44,647 bases of DNA from assembly GCA_900768075.1 (NCBI GenBank), contig CAAGBN010000056.1, positions 1 through 44,647 on the forward strand, in the 5' to 3' direction. Below, one piece after another: positions 22,658-30,544 of this stretch. The DNA comes from Clostridia bacterium. Its GTDB lineage: Bacteria; Bacillota; Clostridia; Oscillospirales; Acutalibacteraceae. Position 1 is the stretch's first letter; every line of letters starts with the position of its first letter. The notes below the pieces were generated by a model. It made no database searches. It was given only the letters and a program-made list of their open reading frames with translations, and had not been told where the DNA came from. The position numbers were made by a program, and so were the translations under genes.

Positions 22658-24638
22658 GCCACAATCAAAAAAGCCCCTTGACCTCACTCCCCCTCCGAGA
22701 CCCGGCGGACCCGGCAGAGGTGCACCAATGCGCATACCCGGACAGAAAATGGACTTCAAGGTTCTCGCAAGAGTTTTCAGCTATGTAGGAACAAAATACA
22801 AGTTCCTTATGGCAATAGTTGTCCTTTGCATCTTCGCTTCAAGCATTGCCAACGTTTTCTCTTCACTCTTCCTCGGAAGCCTTATAGATGAACACATCAA
22901 GCCTATGCTCATAGACGGCAGTACTGATTTCGTTCCGCTATTGACTATGCTTATGAAAATGGCCTGTATCTTCCTTATAGGTATAGCTTCGACCTACACC
23001 TACAATATCATTATGGTCAAGGTTTCTCAGGGTGTGCTTAAAACTATCAGAGACGATATGTTCACTCATATGCAGTCTCTTCCCATAAGATACTTCGACA
23101 CCAACAGCCACGGCGATATTATGAGCCGATACACCAATGATATCGATACTCTCAGACAGATGATAAGTATGACCATTCCTCAGATTATCTCTTCTGCAGT
23201 AACTATCATTTCAACCTTTACGGCTATGGTTTCGCTGAGTATACCTCTTACTCTCACAGTAATCGTATGTATCTTTGTTATGATGATTTTCACAGGCAAA
23301 ATTGCAGGTAACTCAGGTAAATTCTTCCTTAAACAGCAGGAATCCTTAGGTGATATCAACGGCTATATCGAAGAAATGATAACAGGCCAGAAGGTTATCA
23401 AGGTTTTCTGTCACGAAGAGAAATCAAAGGAAGGCTTCGACGAAAGAAACGAGGAGCTTTTCCGCAATGCATATTCAGCAAACAAATTTGTAAATATGCT
23501 CGGACCTATCAACAACAATCTCGGTCATCTGCAGTATGTTATTGTTGCTATTATCGGTTGCTTCCTTGCTGTTGCTACAGGTGCAGGCAAGATTCCCGAA
23601 AGCGGCCTGCTTTCTGTTTTCGCAGCATCAATAGGTACAGTTGCTTCCTTCCTGCAGCTTTCAAAAAGCTTCACTATGCCTATCAATCAGATTTCTCAGC
23701 AGCTCAACAGCGTTGTTATGGCTATGGCAGGTGCAAAACGAATCTTCGCTGTACTTGATGAAGAAAAAGAAACTGACGAGGGTTATGTAACTCTTGTCAA
23801 TGCAAAGATTGACGAAGAGGGCAATATCACCGAAACTCCCGAGCACACAGGCAAATGGGCTTGGAAGCATCCTCACGGTGACGGCAGTGTCACCTATACT
23901 CAGCTCAAGGGCGAGGTGCGCTTCTTTGATGTGGATTTCGGTTATAAGGAAGAAAAGATTGTCCTTCACAATATAACCCTTTATGCAGAGCCCGGTCAGA
24001 AGGTAGCCTTCGTAGGTGCAACAGGTGCAGGCAAAACTACTATAACCAACCTTATTAACCGTTTCTATGACTTAGCCGACGGCAAGATAAGATATGACGG
24101 CATAAATATCAACAAAATCAAAAAGGCCGATCTTCGCCGTTCATTAGGCATCGTACTTCAGGACACTAACCTTTTCACCGGTACTGTTATGGAAAACATC
24201 CGTTACGGCAATCTCGATGCAACGGATGAGCAGGTAATAGAAGCCGCCAAGCTTGCTAATGCTCACTCGTTTATCAGCCGTTTACCCGATGGATACAACA
24301 CAATGCTCACAGGTAACGGTGCAAACCTTTCTCAGGGTCAGAGACAGCTTATATCCATCGCACGAGCTGCCGTTGCCGATCCTCCTGTTATGATTCTCGA
24401 CGAGGCTACTTCATCAATCGACACCCGTACGGAAGCTCTTGTGCAAAAGGGTATGGATGCACTTATGCACGGCAGAACAGTATTCGTAATTGCTCACAGA
24501 CTTTCAACCGTAAGAAACTCAGATGTTATTATGGTTCTCGAAAAGGGTGTAATCATTGAGCGAGGCACACACGAAGACCTCATTGCAAAGAAAGGCAAAT
24601 ACTATCAGCTTTACACAGGTGCATTTGAATTAGAATAA
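22650..24638 (+). CDS. ABC exporter half-transporter, catalytic-Glu subunit 1
   Basis: A 662-residue partner of the preceding gene. A Pro/Gly-rich cytoplasmic N-terminus (about 1-30) precedes the six-segment exporter domain. Between it and the ATPase lies an insert of roughly 60 residues with the KWAWKHPHGDGS pattern, also found in the second pair. Walker A is canonical GATGAGKTT (456-464) and the catalytic Glu is present (E585 in ILDEATSSID), but the signature is LSQGQ (560-564) rather than LSGGQ. In a heterodimer this altered signature faces the partner's degenerate Walker B, so both defects lie in one site. AAGGAGG precedes the ATG. The gene is followed by a repeat and a terminator. Confidence 0.93.
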   Translation: MSKPQSKKPLDLTPPPRPGGPGRGAPMRIPGQKMDFKVLARVFSYVGTKYKFLMAIVVLCIFASSIANVFSSLFLGSLIDEHIKPMLIDGSTDFVPLLTMLMKMACIFLIGIASTYTYNIIMVKVSQGVLKTIRDDMFTHMQSLPIRYFDTNSHGDIMSRYTNDIDTLRQMISMTIPQIISSAVTIISTFTAMVSLSIPLTLTVIVCIFVMMIFTGKIAGNSGKFFLKQQESLGDINGYIEEMITGQKVIKVFCHEEKSKEGFDERNEELFRNAYSANKFVNMLGPINNNLGHLQYVIVAIIGCFLAVATGAGKIPESGLLSVFAASIGTVASFLQLSKSFTMPINQISQQLNSVVMAMAGAKRIFAVLDEEKETDEGYVTLVNAKIDEEGNITETPEHTGKWAWKHPHGDGSVTYTQLKGEVRFFDVDFGYKEEKIVLHNITLYAEPGQKVAFVGATGAGKTTITNLINRFYDLADGKIRYDGININKIKKADLRRSLGIVLQDTNLFTGTVMENIRYGNLDATDEQVIEAAKLANAHSFISRLPDGYNTMLTGNGANLSQGQRQLISIARAAVADPPVMILDEATSSIDTRTEALVQKGMDALMHGRTVFVIAHRLSTVRNSDVIMVLEKGVIIERGTHEDLIAKKGKYYQLYTGAFELE

Positions 24639-24651
24639 TCAGGAAAATCAG

Positions 24652-24707
24652 CGCGTTTTTGATTCTTTTTGCGCGCCGACAAAAGTAACGCCTGACCGGT
24701 GAGGTCA
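24652..24707 (+). repeat. Post-stop palindromic repeat, copy B
   Basis: It starts 13 bases after the exporter stop codon, on the same strand. It matches copies A (1911-1970, minus) and C (30424-30482) across CGCGTTTTTGATT, AAAAGTAACGCCTG and the CCGGTGAGGTCA tail. The tail keeps self-complementarity (TGACC / GGTCA here, TGTCC / GGACA in the others), a compensatory change. Confidence 0.75.
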
Positions 24708-24721
24708 AAAAAATATATACT

Positions 24722-24756
24722 AAAGGACATGGCAAAACGTGTCCTTTTTTCTTTTT
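24722..24756 (+). terminator. Terminator of the first ABC exporter operon
   Basis: A perfect 8-bp stem AAAGGACA / TGTCCTTT (24722-24729 and 24740-24747) followed by a T-rich run. Confidence 0.85.
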
Positions 24757-24797
24757 AAATTTATCACAGAGATATCATAAAAACTTGTGCATTTTTG

Positions 24798-24827
24798 TTG
24801 ACATTCAAAGACAAACTATAGTATAAT
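24798..24827 (+). promoter_or_regulatory. Sigma-A promoter of mgtE
   Basis: Consensus TTGACA (24798-24803) and TATAAT (24822-24827) with an 18-base spacer. Transcription from about 24834 gives a leader of roughly 290 bases before mgtE, containing the hairpin array and the small ORF. Confidence 0.8.
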
Positions 24828-24869
24828 AATTTTTATGGAAAATGTGCTTATTTTCCCCTTACTGATAAC

Positions 24870-24979
24870 ATCTGCCAAAGGCAGATATATCACTTTTGAC
24901 ACAGTCAAAAATATCACATCGGCTTTGCCGATACATAACTCGTGCCAAGCACGGATATCACTGCAATGCAAAGCATTGC
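24870..24979 (+). repeat. Array of five triloop hairpins with 7-base linkers
   Basis: Five consecutive hairpins, each with a 6-7 bp stem and a 3-base loop, occur at 24870-24886, 24894-24910, 24918-24932, 24940-24954 and 24963-24979. Linkers are ATATCAC, ATATCAC, ACATAAC and ATATCAC (one extra base before the last). The stems differ completely in sequence while the linkers are conserved, giving a period of 22-24 bases. It is not a CRISPR array, since the variable parts are self-complementary. It sits in the transcribed mgtE leader, 5 bases before a ribosome site. Confidence 0.85.
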
Positions 24980-25001
24980 TTAACGGAGGTGGGTCACACA
25001 A

Positions 25002-25073
25002 ATGGATAGTAGCGATAGTAAACCTAACGGGCGTAATTTAATATTTGTGCAGACCCTGCCGTATAAGAGATAA
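25002..25073 (+). CDS. Putative 23-residue leader peptide upstream of mgtE
   Basis: The ATG at 25002 is preceded by GGAGGTGGG (24985-24993), the best ribosome site in the mgtE leader. The frame gives 23 residues starting MDSSDSKPNGRNLIF and ending QTLPYKR before TAA. The last eight codons run through the left arm of the long-range stem 25046-25053/25097-25104, so ribosome progress would affect leader folding. I know no family. It may be a regulatory leader peptide for mgtE, or a short ORF carried with the hairpin array. Confidence 0.5.
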   Translation: MDSSDSKPNGRNLIFVQTLPYKR

Positions 25074-25110
25074 GATTCCCTGTTTTATCGGCATTTTCTG
25101 CACACAGAAA
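25046..25110 (+). promoter_or_regulatory. mgtE leader RNA with two mutually exclusive stems
   Basis: Stem 1 pairs TGTGCAGA (25046-25053) with TCTGCACA (25097-25104), enclosing GCCG-ATAA / TTAT-CGGC (25058-25066 with 25085-25092, one bulge). Stem 2 pairs TTTCTG (25095-25100) with CAGAAA (25105-25110). Both use bases 25097-25100, so they cannot coexist. Stem 2 ends directly before the GGTG that probably serves as the mgtE ribosome site. I see no conserved M-box (ykoK) sequence here, though that is the usual mgtE leader. Confidence 0.5.
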
Positions 25111-25123
25111 GTCGGTGAATAAA

Positions 25124-26494
25124 ATGAATGAAACTTTATTCGGCGGTCTTTACAGACTGCTTGCAAAAAACCAGCTCAAAGAGCTCCGTGCCGAACTCTC
25201 TGAAATGGCCTATGCTGATATTGCGGAATTCATCGATGAGCTTGATGACGATAAACTCGCCGTCAAAATTTTCCGTATCTTATCAAAGGACATTTCTGCC
25301 GACGTTTTTGCTTATCTTGAACTCGATAAACAGAGTGTTATTGTTCAGTCCATAACAGACAGTGAAATCGAACGTCTTATGGATGACCTTTTCCTGGACG
25401 ACGCTGTCGACTTCCTCGAGGAGGTACCTGCAAATATCGTAAGAAGAGTGTTGGCTAACACAGATAAAGAGACCCGAGAGCTTATCAACCGTTTCCTCAA
25501 GTACCCCGAAAACTCTGCAGGAAGCGTTATGACAATCGAAATGGTTGAGCTTCACGACAGACTCACTGTCGCAGAAGCTATAAAAAGCATCCGCCGTACA
25601 GGTGTTGACAAAGAGACAATCTACACCTGCTACGTAATCGACGACAGCAGACACCTTGTGGGTACAATCCCCCTTCGCCGTCTGCTTCTCAATGAAGAGG
25701 ATACACTCATTACAGACATTATGACCGATGAGGAACAGCTCATTTTTGTTAAAACCATGGACGACCAGGAAGAGGTTGCTGCTCTTGCAAAGAAGTACGA
25801 CCTTCTTTCAATTCCTGTTGTTGACACGGAAGACAGACTTGTCGGTATCATTACCATCGACGACATCGTCGACATTATCGAAGAAGAGGCTACGGAAGAC
25901 TTTGAAAAGATGGCTTCACTGTTGCCCTCAGAAGAAGGATACCTTAAAACAGGTGTCTTTGAGCTTGCAAAAAACCGTATCGGCTGGCTTCTCATCCTTA
26001 TGGTTACAGCTACCTTTACAGGTCAGATAATCGAAGGCTTTGAAAATCAGCTTGCAACTATAGCAGGTCTTACTGCCTGCATACCTATGCTTATGGGTAC
26101 GGGCGGTAACTCAGGTAACCAGGCTTCGACCCTTATCATCCGTGGTCTTGCCCTGGGTGAAGTAAAAATCAAGGACTTCTTCAGAGTCCTCTGGAAAGAA
26201 ATCAGAGTTTCTGTTATGGTCGGTATCATACTCGGTATCGCGAACGTGGCACGAATGCTGATTGTCAGACTTGCAACAGGAAGCGATGTTTCCAACAGCG
26301 TAATCCTCGTGGTTTCACTTTCCGTTGTGGCTGTCGTTATAGTTTCAAAGACTATCGGCTGTACTCTGCCGATTATCGCGAAGATACTCAAGCTTGACCC
26401 TGCACTTATGGCAGGTCCCCTGATTACCACTCTTGTGGATGCTATTTCACTTATTGTGTATTTCGCCTTTGCAAGAGCCTTTATCCCGATGTAA
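25124..26494 (+). CDS. mgtE: Magnesium transporter MgtE
   Basis: A Mg2+ channel/transporter of the MgtE family, 456 residues from the ATG at 25124; a GTG at 25115 is an alternative, but GGTG there fits better as a weak ribosome site. Domain order is standard: an alpha-helical MgtE N domain (about 5-125), a CBS pair (about 130-255) that senses Mg2+, then five membrane segments (about 285-456) with the conserved GTGGNSGNQASTLIIRGLALGE-type pore motif near 328-350. It has its own promoter and a long structured leader. It lies between two heterodimeric ABC exporter operons. Confidence 0.95.
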   Translation: MNETLFGGLYRLLAKNQLKELRAELSEMAYADIAEFIDELDDDKLAVKIFRILSKDISADVFAYLELDKQSVIVQSITDSEIERLMDDLFLDDAVDFLEEVPANIVRRVLANTDKETRELINRFLKYPENSAGSVMTIEMVELHDRLTVAEAIKSIRRTGVDKETIYTCYVIDDSRHLVGTIPLRRLLLNEEDTLITDIMTDEEQLIFVKTMDDQEEVAALAKKYDLLSIPVVDTEDRLVGIITIDDIVDIIEEEATEDFEKMASLLPSEEGYLKTGVFELAKNRIGWLLILMVTATFTGQIIEGFENQLATIAGLTACIPMLMGTGGNSGNQASTLIIRGLALGEVKIKDFFRVLWKEIRVSVMVGIILGIANVARMLIVRLATGSDVSNSVILVVSLSVVAVVIVSKTIGCTLPIIAKILKLDPALMAGPLITTLVDAISLIVYFAFARAFIPM

Positions 26495-26503
26495 AAAAAT
26501 CTT

Positions 26504-26540
26504 AAGTCCTGCCGTCTTAAGAAAAGCAGGACTTTTAATT
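26504..26540 (+). terminator. Terminator after mgtE
   Basis: A perfect 9-bp stem AAGTCCTGC / GCAGGACTT (26504-26512 and 26526-26534) followed by TTAATTTG. The T-run is short, and no clear promoter fits in the 40 bases before the next gene, so some read-through into the second ABC pair is plausible. Confidence 0.65.
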
Positions 26541-26572
26541 TGTATAAACCTAAAACAAAGGAGGTCATCTGA

Positions 26573-28339
26573 TTGGCAAAAAGATTCTGGTCGTTTACCA
26601 AAGGATACCGTTTTTTAACTCTCATATGTCCATTTATGATTTTCCTTGATGTTATCATTGAAATTGAAATTCCCAAGGCTATGGGTAAAGTTGTGGACAT
26701 TCTTTATCAGCTTGGTGCAGAGGGCACCGACCCGTCACTTATAAAGAAAGAAATTATCATCAAGCTTCTTGAAATGCTGGGCCTTTGTCTGTGCACCCTC
26801 GTAGTCGGTTACATAGCTTCACGCTGCAGTGCGATTTCAAGTATGGGCTTCGGTGCAAACCTGAGAAGTGCACTCTTCAATCAGATTCAGGACCTTTCCT
26901 TCGAAAATATCGACAAGCTTAAGATTTCCTCACTTATCACACGTATGACAAGTGACGTTTCAATGCTTCAGAATGTTTACAGCAATACTATCGTCACCTT
27001 TATCAAGGGACCCTTTATGCTTATAACAGCTTTGGTTTATGCGCTGAAAATAAGCAAGGACCTTTCAATAGCCTTTGCATTTGCATTGCCTGCCATCGTG
27101 ATTATTCTCACAATTATGGGCGTTATTGCAGTGCCCCTTTTCAAGAAAATGCTCAAGACAACAGATAAATTCAACGGTGTGCTCAGAGGCAACATCAACG
27201 GCATCAGAGTTGTAAAATCCTTTGTAAGAGAGGACCACGAAAAAGAAAAATTTGCAGAGATCAATAAAGAAGTTATGAAGATGAATGTAAAAACTCAGAA
27301 GCTTACTCTTTATCTTTCACCTGCAATTATGTTTGTTATTTACGGCTGTATGGTTTTCTCACTGTGGCGCGGCAGTTACCTTATTATCGAGGGTAAAACA
27401 GGTCTTACCGCAGGTGAAATGACAACCTTTATCTCATATATCTCTCAGGTGCTTTCATCACTTATGATGGTGCTTCTTGTATTCCTTAGTATGTTTATGG
27501 CTAAGGCTTCTGTCGGCAGAATCGGCGAAATCTTCAAGCAGGAGCCCTCTGTGAGCGACAAGGATGCAGACCCTCAGGCTACAGTAAAAGACGGTAGCAT
27601 CGAATTCAGAAACGTATCCTTTAAATACAGCGATTCAGCTGTAAAAAATATTCTTGAGGATATCAGCCTTACAGTTGCTCCCGGTGAAACTCTCGGCATC
27701 ATCGGCGGTACAGGCTCATCAAAATCAACTCTCATACAGCTTATCCCCCGCCTTTACGACGCCAACGAGGGTGAGGTTTTAGTCGGTGGCAGAAATGTTA
27801 AGGACTATACCTTCAAAAACCTCAGAAGCGAAATCTCAGTTGTTCTTCAGCAGAGCACTCTTTTCTCAGGCACTGTTATGGATAACATCCGTTGGGGCGA
27901 TCTCAATGCAAGCAACGAAGAAGTCATAGAGGCCGCTAAAATTGCTCAGGCTCACGACTTTATCAGTGAATTTGAAAAAGGCTATGACACTGAGCTCGGC
28001 CAGGGCGGTAATACAGTTTCAGGCGGTCAGAGACAGCGTCTTTGCATAGCAAGAGCCGTTCTGAGAAAAGCAAAAATTCTCATTTTCGACGACTCAACAA
28101 GTGCTGTCGATACTGCAACTGACGCTAAAATCAGAGCAGCTCTTCGTAGCGACGCTTTCAAGGATACCACAAAAATTATCATCGCTCAGCGTATCACCTC
28201 AATTATGGACGCTGACAGAATCATTGTTATGGATAACGGCAGAATCGTAGGTACGGGCACTCACGACGAGCTGACACAGAATAACGAAATATATAACGAG
28301 ATCTTTGTTTCTCAGCAGGAAGGAGTGTTGGCACAGTGA
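26573..28339 (+). CDS. ABC exporter half-transporter, degenerate-Walker-B subunit 2
   Basis: A 588-residue paralogue of the gene at 20915. It starts with TTG, preceded by AAAGGAGG. A six-segment exporter domain (about 1-325) precedes an ATPase with Walker A GGTGSSKST (378-386), signature VSGGQ, and Asp (D507) in place of the catalytic Glu in ILIFDDSTSAVD. It overlaps its partner by 4 bases (GTGA). As in the first pair, it supplies the weak Walker B of the heterodimer. No dedicated regulator gene is linked to this pair. Confidence 0.92.
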   Translation: MAKRFWSFTKGYRFLTLICPFMIFLDVIIEIEIPKAMGKVVDILYQLGAEGTDPSLIKKEIIIKLLEMLGLCLCTLVVGYIASRCSAISSMGFGANLRSALFNQIQDLSFENIDKLKISSLITRMTSDVSMLQNVYSNTIVTFIKGPFMLITALVYALKISKDLSIAFAFALPAIVIILTIMGVIAVPLFKKMLKTTDKFNGVLRGNINGIRVVKSFVREDHEKEKFAEINKEVMKMNVKTQKLTLYLSPAIMFVIYGCMVFSLWRGSYLIIEGKTGLTAGEMTTFISYISQVLSSLMMVLLVFLSMFMAKASVGRIGEIFKQEPSVSDKDADPQATVKDGSIEFRNVSFKYSDSAVKNILEDISLTVAPGETLGIIGGTGSSKSTLIQLIPRLYDANEGEVLVGGRNVKDYTFKNLRSEISVVLQQSTLFSGTVMDNIRWGDLNASNEEVIEAAKIAQAHDFISEFEKGYDTELGQGGNTVSGGQRQRLCIARAVLRKAKILIFDDSTSAVDTATDAKIRAALRSDAFKDTTKIIIAQRITSIMDADRIIVMDNGRIVGTGTHDELTQNNEIYNEIFVSQQEGVLAQ

Positions 28340-30420
28340 GCAAGACACCTTTAAACGAAGAGAATAAAGAATTAGAAGCTGTTACTGCAGAAGAAGAGAC
28401 AGCAACAGCAGAAGCTGTTTCAGAAGAAACAGAAAAAGGTAAAAAGAAACGTTTCGGCAAGGGGAAAAAACCTGCTTCAAAAAAGAGTAAAATACCCGAA
28501 AACGAAACAGAAGAAGAAAGAAAAGAGCGCGAAAAGAAGGAAGAAGAAAAGAAGAAAAAGAAACCCAAGGATATAAAGGAAGCTACACGACGCCTTATCA
28601 AATATATCACCAGATATAAGGCTCTGCTCGTGGTAGTTGCTATCCTCGTTGTGCTCACTACTGTTATCAGTGTTCTTGCTTCTCTTGCTATGATGCCTGT
28701 ATATGATGTGCTTGAAAAAGCTATCACAGACAAAAACGCCAACGGCGAAGAGATAATGTCTGAAATAGCCAAGTGGCTTCTGATTATGGCAGGCGGTTAC
28801 GGACTCTCAGCATTCCTGAGCCTTCTTTATTCAAGAATTATGCTTCATGTTTCATCTCATACTCTTATGAATATGAGACGCGACCTTTTCAATCACATAC
28901 AGGGACTTCCCCTTGAATTCTTTGACAAGAGAAAAACCGGCGAAATTATGAGCCGTTTCACCAACGATATCAACAGAGTCAGCGACCTTGTCAGCAGTAA
29001 CTTCCCAACTCTGATTTCATCAGTCATTCAGGCAGTTATGACTATCACTATTATGATTGTGCTTTCCTGGAAGCTTACTCTTACAATCACTGTTGCAATC
29101 GTGCTGATGTTCTCTGTAGTTATTTTCATAACCTCTAAATGCTCACCTCTTTTCAAGGCTCAGCAAAAGGCTATCGGTGAGGTTAACGGTTACAGTGAAG
29201 AATATATCAAGGGCATCAAGGTTGTTAAGCTTTTCTGCTATGAAGAAACCACAAAAGAAGCATTCACTGCCCTTAACGAGAATTACAGAAAAATCGGTGT
29301 AAAAGCAAATATCATCGGTGGCTTTATGTCTCCTATGATGTCTATGATAACACGTGTCAACTATGCTATCGTAGTTGTACTCGGTGCATCACTTGTTTTA
29401 GGCGGTGAAATGAGCGTTGCTGCTCTTATCACCTACCTTGACAAATCAAAGAGCTATGCTTCACCTATCGTTTCAATCGCAAGCACCTACAGCTCTCTCG
29501 TTTCTGCTCTTGCAGGCGCAGAGCGTGTATTTGAAATCCTCGACACTCCCAATGAGACCGACGAAGGCAAAACAACTCTGGTAAGACTTCTCAGAAACGC
29601 TCTCGGTCAGGAAGAGGAAACTGACAGCCGTGAAGGTAAGCTCGCATGGAAGGTGCCCGAAAACGACACCTTCAAGTATGTGCCTCTCAAGGGCAACATT
29701 GAAGTCAAGGATGTAACCTTCGCTTATATTGAAGGTACCGATGTAATAAAAAATATTGATGTTACTGCCAAGAGCGGACAAAAGATTGCTTTTGTAGGCT
29801 CAACAGGTGCAGGTAAGACAACTATCACTAACCTTATCAACCGTTTCTATGAAATCGACCGCGGTACCATAACATATGACGGTATCGATATCAAGGACAT
29901 CAAAAAGGATGACCTTCGCCGTTCAATGGCAATGGTACTTCAGGACACCAAGCTCTTTGCAGGCACTATTGCTGATAACATCAGATACGGCAAGCTTGAT
30001 GCAACTGACGAAGAGGTGATTGCGGCTGCAAAAGTTGCAAATGCTCACGCTTTCATCGAAAAGCTTCCTGACGGATATGAAACAGAAATCAAGGCTGATG
30101 CTGTCAATATCAGTACAGGTCAGGCTCAGCTTATCAATATAGCAAGAGCTGCTATTGCAGGCGCTCCCCTGCTTATACTTGACGAAGCGACTTCATCTGT
30201 CGACACAAGAACAGAGCGTCTCATTGAAAAAGGTATGGATGCTCTCATGGAAGACAGAACTGTATTTGTTATTGCTCACCGTCTTTCAACTGTAAGAAAC
30301 TCTCAGGATATCATCGTTCTTGAAAAGGGTGAAATCATTGAAGAGGGTGACCATCAGACTCTTATTGATAAGGGCGGAAAGTATTATCAGCTTTACACAG
30401 GCACATTTGAGATGGAATAA
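28336..30420 (+). CDS. ABC exporter half-transporter, catalytic-Glu subunit 2, with long charged N-terminus
   Basis: A 694-residue partner of the preceding gene, starting with GTG overlapping its stop. The first about 85 residues are a low-complexity Glu/Lys/Ala cytoplasmic extension, first acidic and then strongly basic, absent from the paralogue at 22650. After the exporter domain comes the KLAWKVPENDTF insert, then the ATPase: Walker A GSTGAGKTT (488-496), signature ISTGQ (592-596) in place of LSGGQ, and an intact catalytic Glu (E617 in LILDEATSSVD). The altered signature pairs with the partner's altered Walker B. The gene is followed by repeat copy C and a terminator. Confidence 0.92.
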   Translation: MSKTPLNEENKELEAVTAEEETATAEAVSEETEKGKKKRFGKGKKPASKKSKIPENETEEERKEREKKEEEKKKKKPKDIKEATRRLIKYITRYKALLVVVAILVVLTTVISVLASLAMMPVYDVLEKAITDKNANGEEIMSEIAKWLLIMAGGYGLSAFLSLLYSRIMLHVSSHTLMNMRRDLFNHIQGLPLEFFDKRKTGEIMSRFTNDINRVSDLVSSNFPTLISSVIQAVMTITIMIVLSWKLTLTITVAIVLMFSVVIFITSKCSPLFKAQQKAIGEVNGYSEEYIKGIKVVKLFCYEETTKEAFTALNENYRKIGVKANIIGGFMSPMMSMITRVNYAIVVVLGASLVLGGEMSVAALITYLDKSKSYASPIVSIASTYSSLVSALAGAERVFEILDTPNETDEGKTTLVRLLRNALGQEEETDSREGKLAWKVPENDTFKYVPLKGNIEVKDVTFAYIEGTDVIKNIDVTAKSGQKIAFVGSTGAGKTTITNLINRFYEIDRGTITYDGIDIKDIKKDDLRRSMAMVLQDTKLFAGTIADNIRYGKLDATDEEVIAAAKVANAHAFIEKLPDGYETEIKADAVNISTGQAQLINIARAAIAGAPLLILDEATSSVDTRTERLIEKGMDALMEDRTVFVIAHRLSTVRNSQDIIVLEKGEIIEEGDHQTLIDKGGKYYQLYTGTFEME

Positions 30421-30423
30421 TAA

Positions 30424-30482
30424 AGCGTGTTTTGGTAACTTTTCCACGCCAGGAAAAGTTACGCCTGTCCGGCGAGGACAAT
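30424..30482 (+). repeat. Post-stop palindromic repeat, copy C
   Basis: It starts 3 bases after the stop of the second exporter pair. GTAACTTTTCC and GGAAAAGTTAC form a perfect 11-bp stem around ACGCCA, followed by GCCTGTCCGGCGAGGACAAT, which is identical to the tail of copy A apart from the first base context. In this tail TGTCC can pair with GGACA. It lies before, and is separate from, the terminator at 30492-30525. Confidence 0.85.
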
Positions 30483-30491
30483 ATAGTAAAC

Positions 30492-30525
30492 AAAGACGAC
30501 TTCTTTCGAGGTCGTCTTTTTATCT
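30492..30525 (+). terminator. Terminator of the second ABC exporter pair
   Basis: A perfect 9-bp stem AAAGACGAC / GTCGTCTTT (30492-30500 and 30511-30519), T-run after. Confidence 0.85.
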
Positions 30526-30544
30526 TGACTGAAAGTCTCTGCAG

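Noticed and set aside
24870..24979. CRISPR array
   Set aside because: The constant units are only 7 bases, and the variable units are self-complementary hairpins of 15-17 bases; no cas genes are in the window.
24985..24993. Shared GGAGGTGGG between the mgtE leader and the cloverleaf flank
   Set aside because: Only 8-9 bases, in the leader it is an ordinary ribosome site, and the hairpins lie on the opposite side. Probably chance.
24835..25041. Open frame of 68 codons over the mgtE leader
   Set aside because: It begins at the predicted transcription start with no room for a ribosome site, runs through the hairpin array so its residues are dictated by the inverted repeats, and has no family resemblance.
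24834..25123. M-box (ykoK) riboswitch upstream of mgtE
   Set aside because: I could not find the conserved M-box segments in this leader. A covariance search would settle it.
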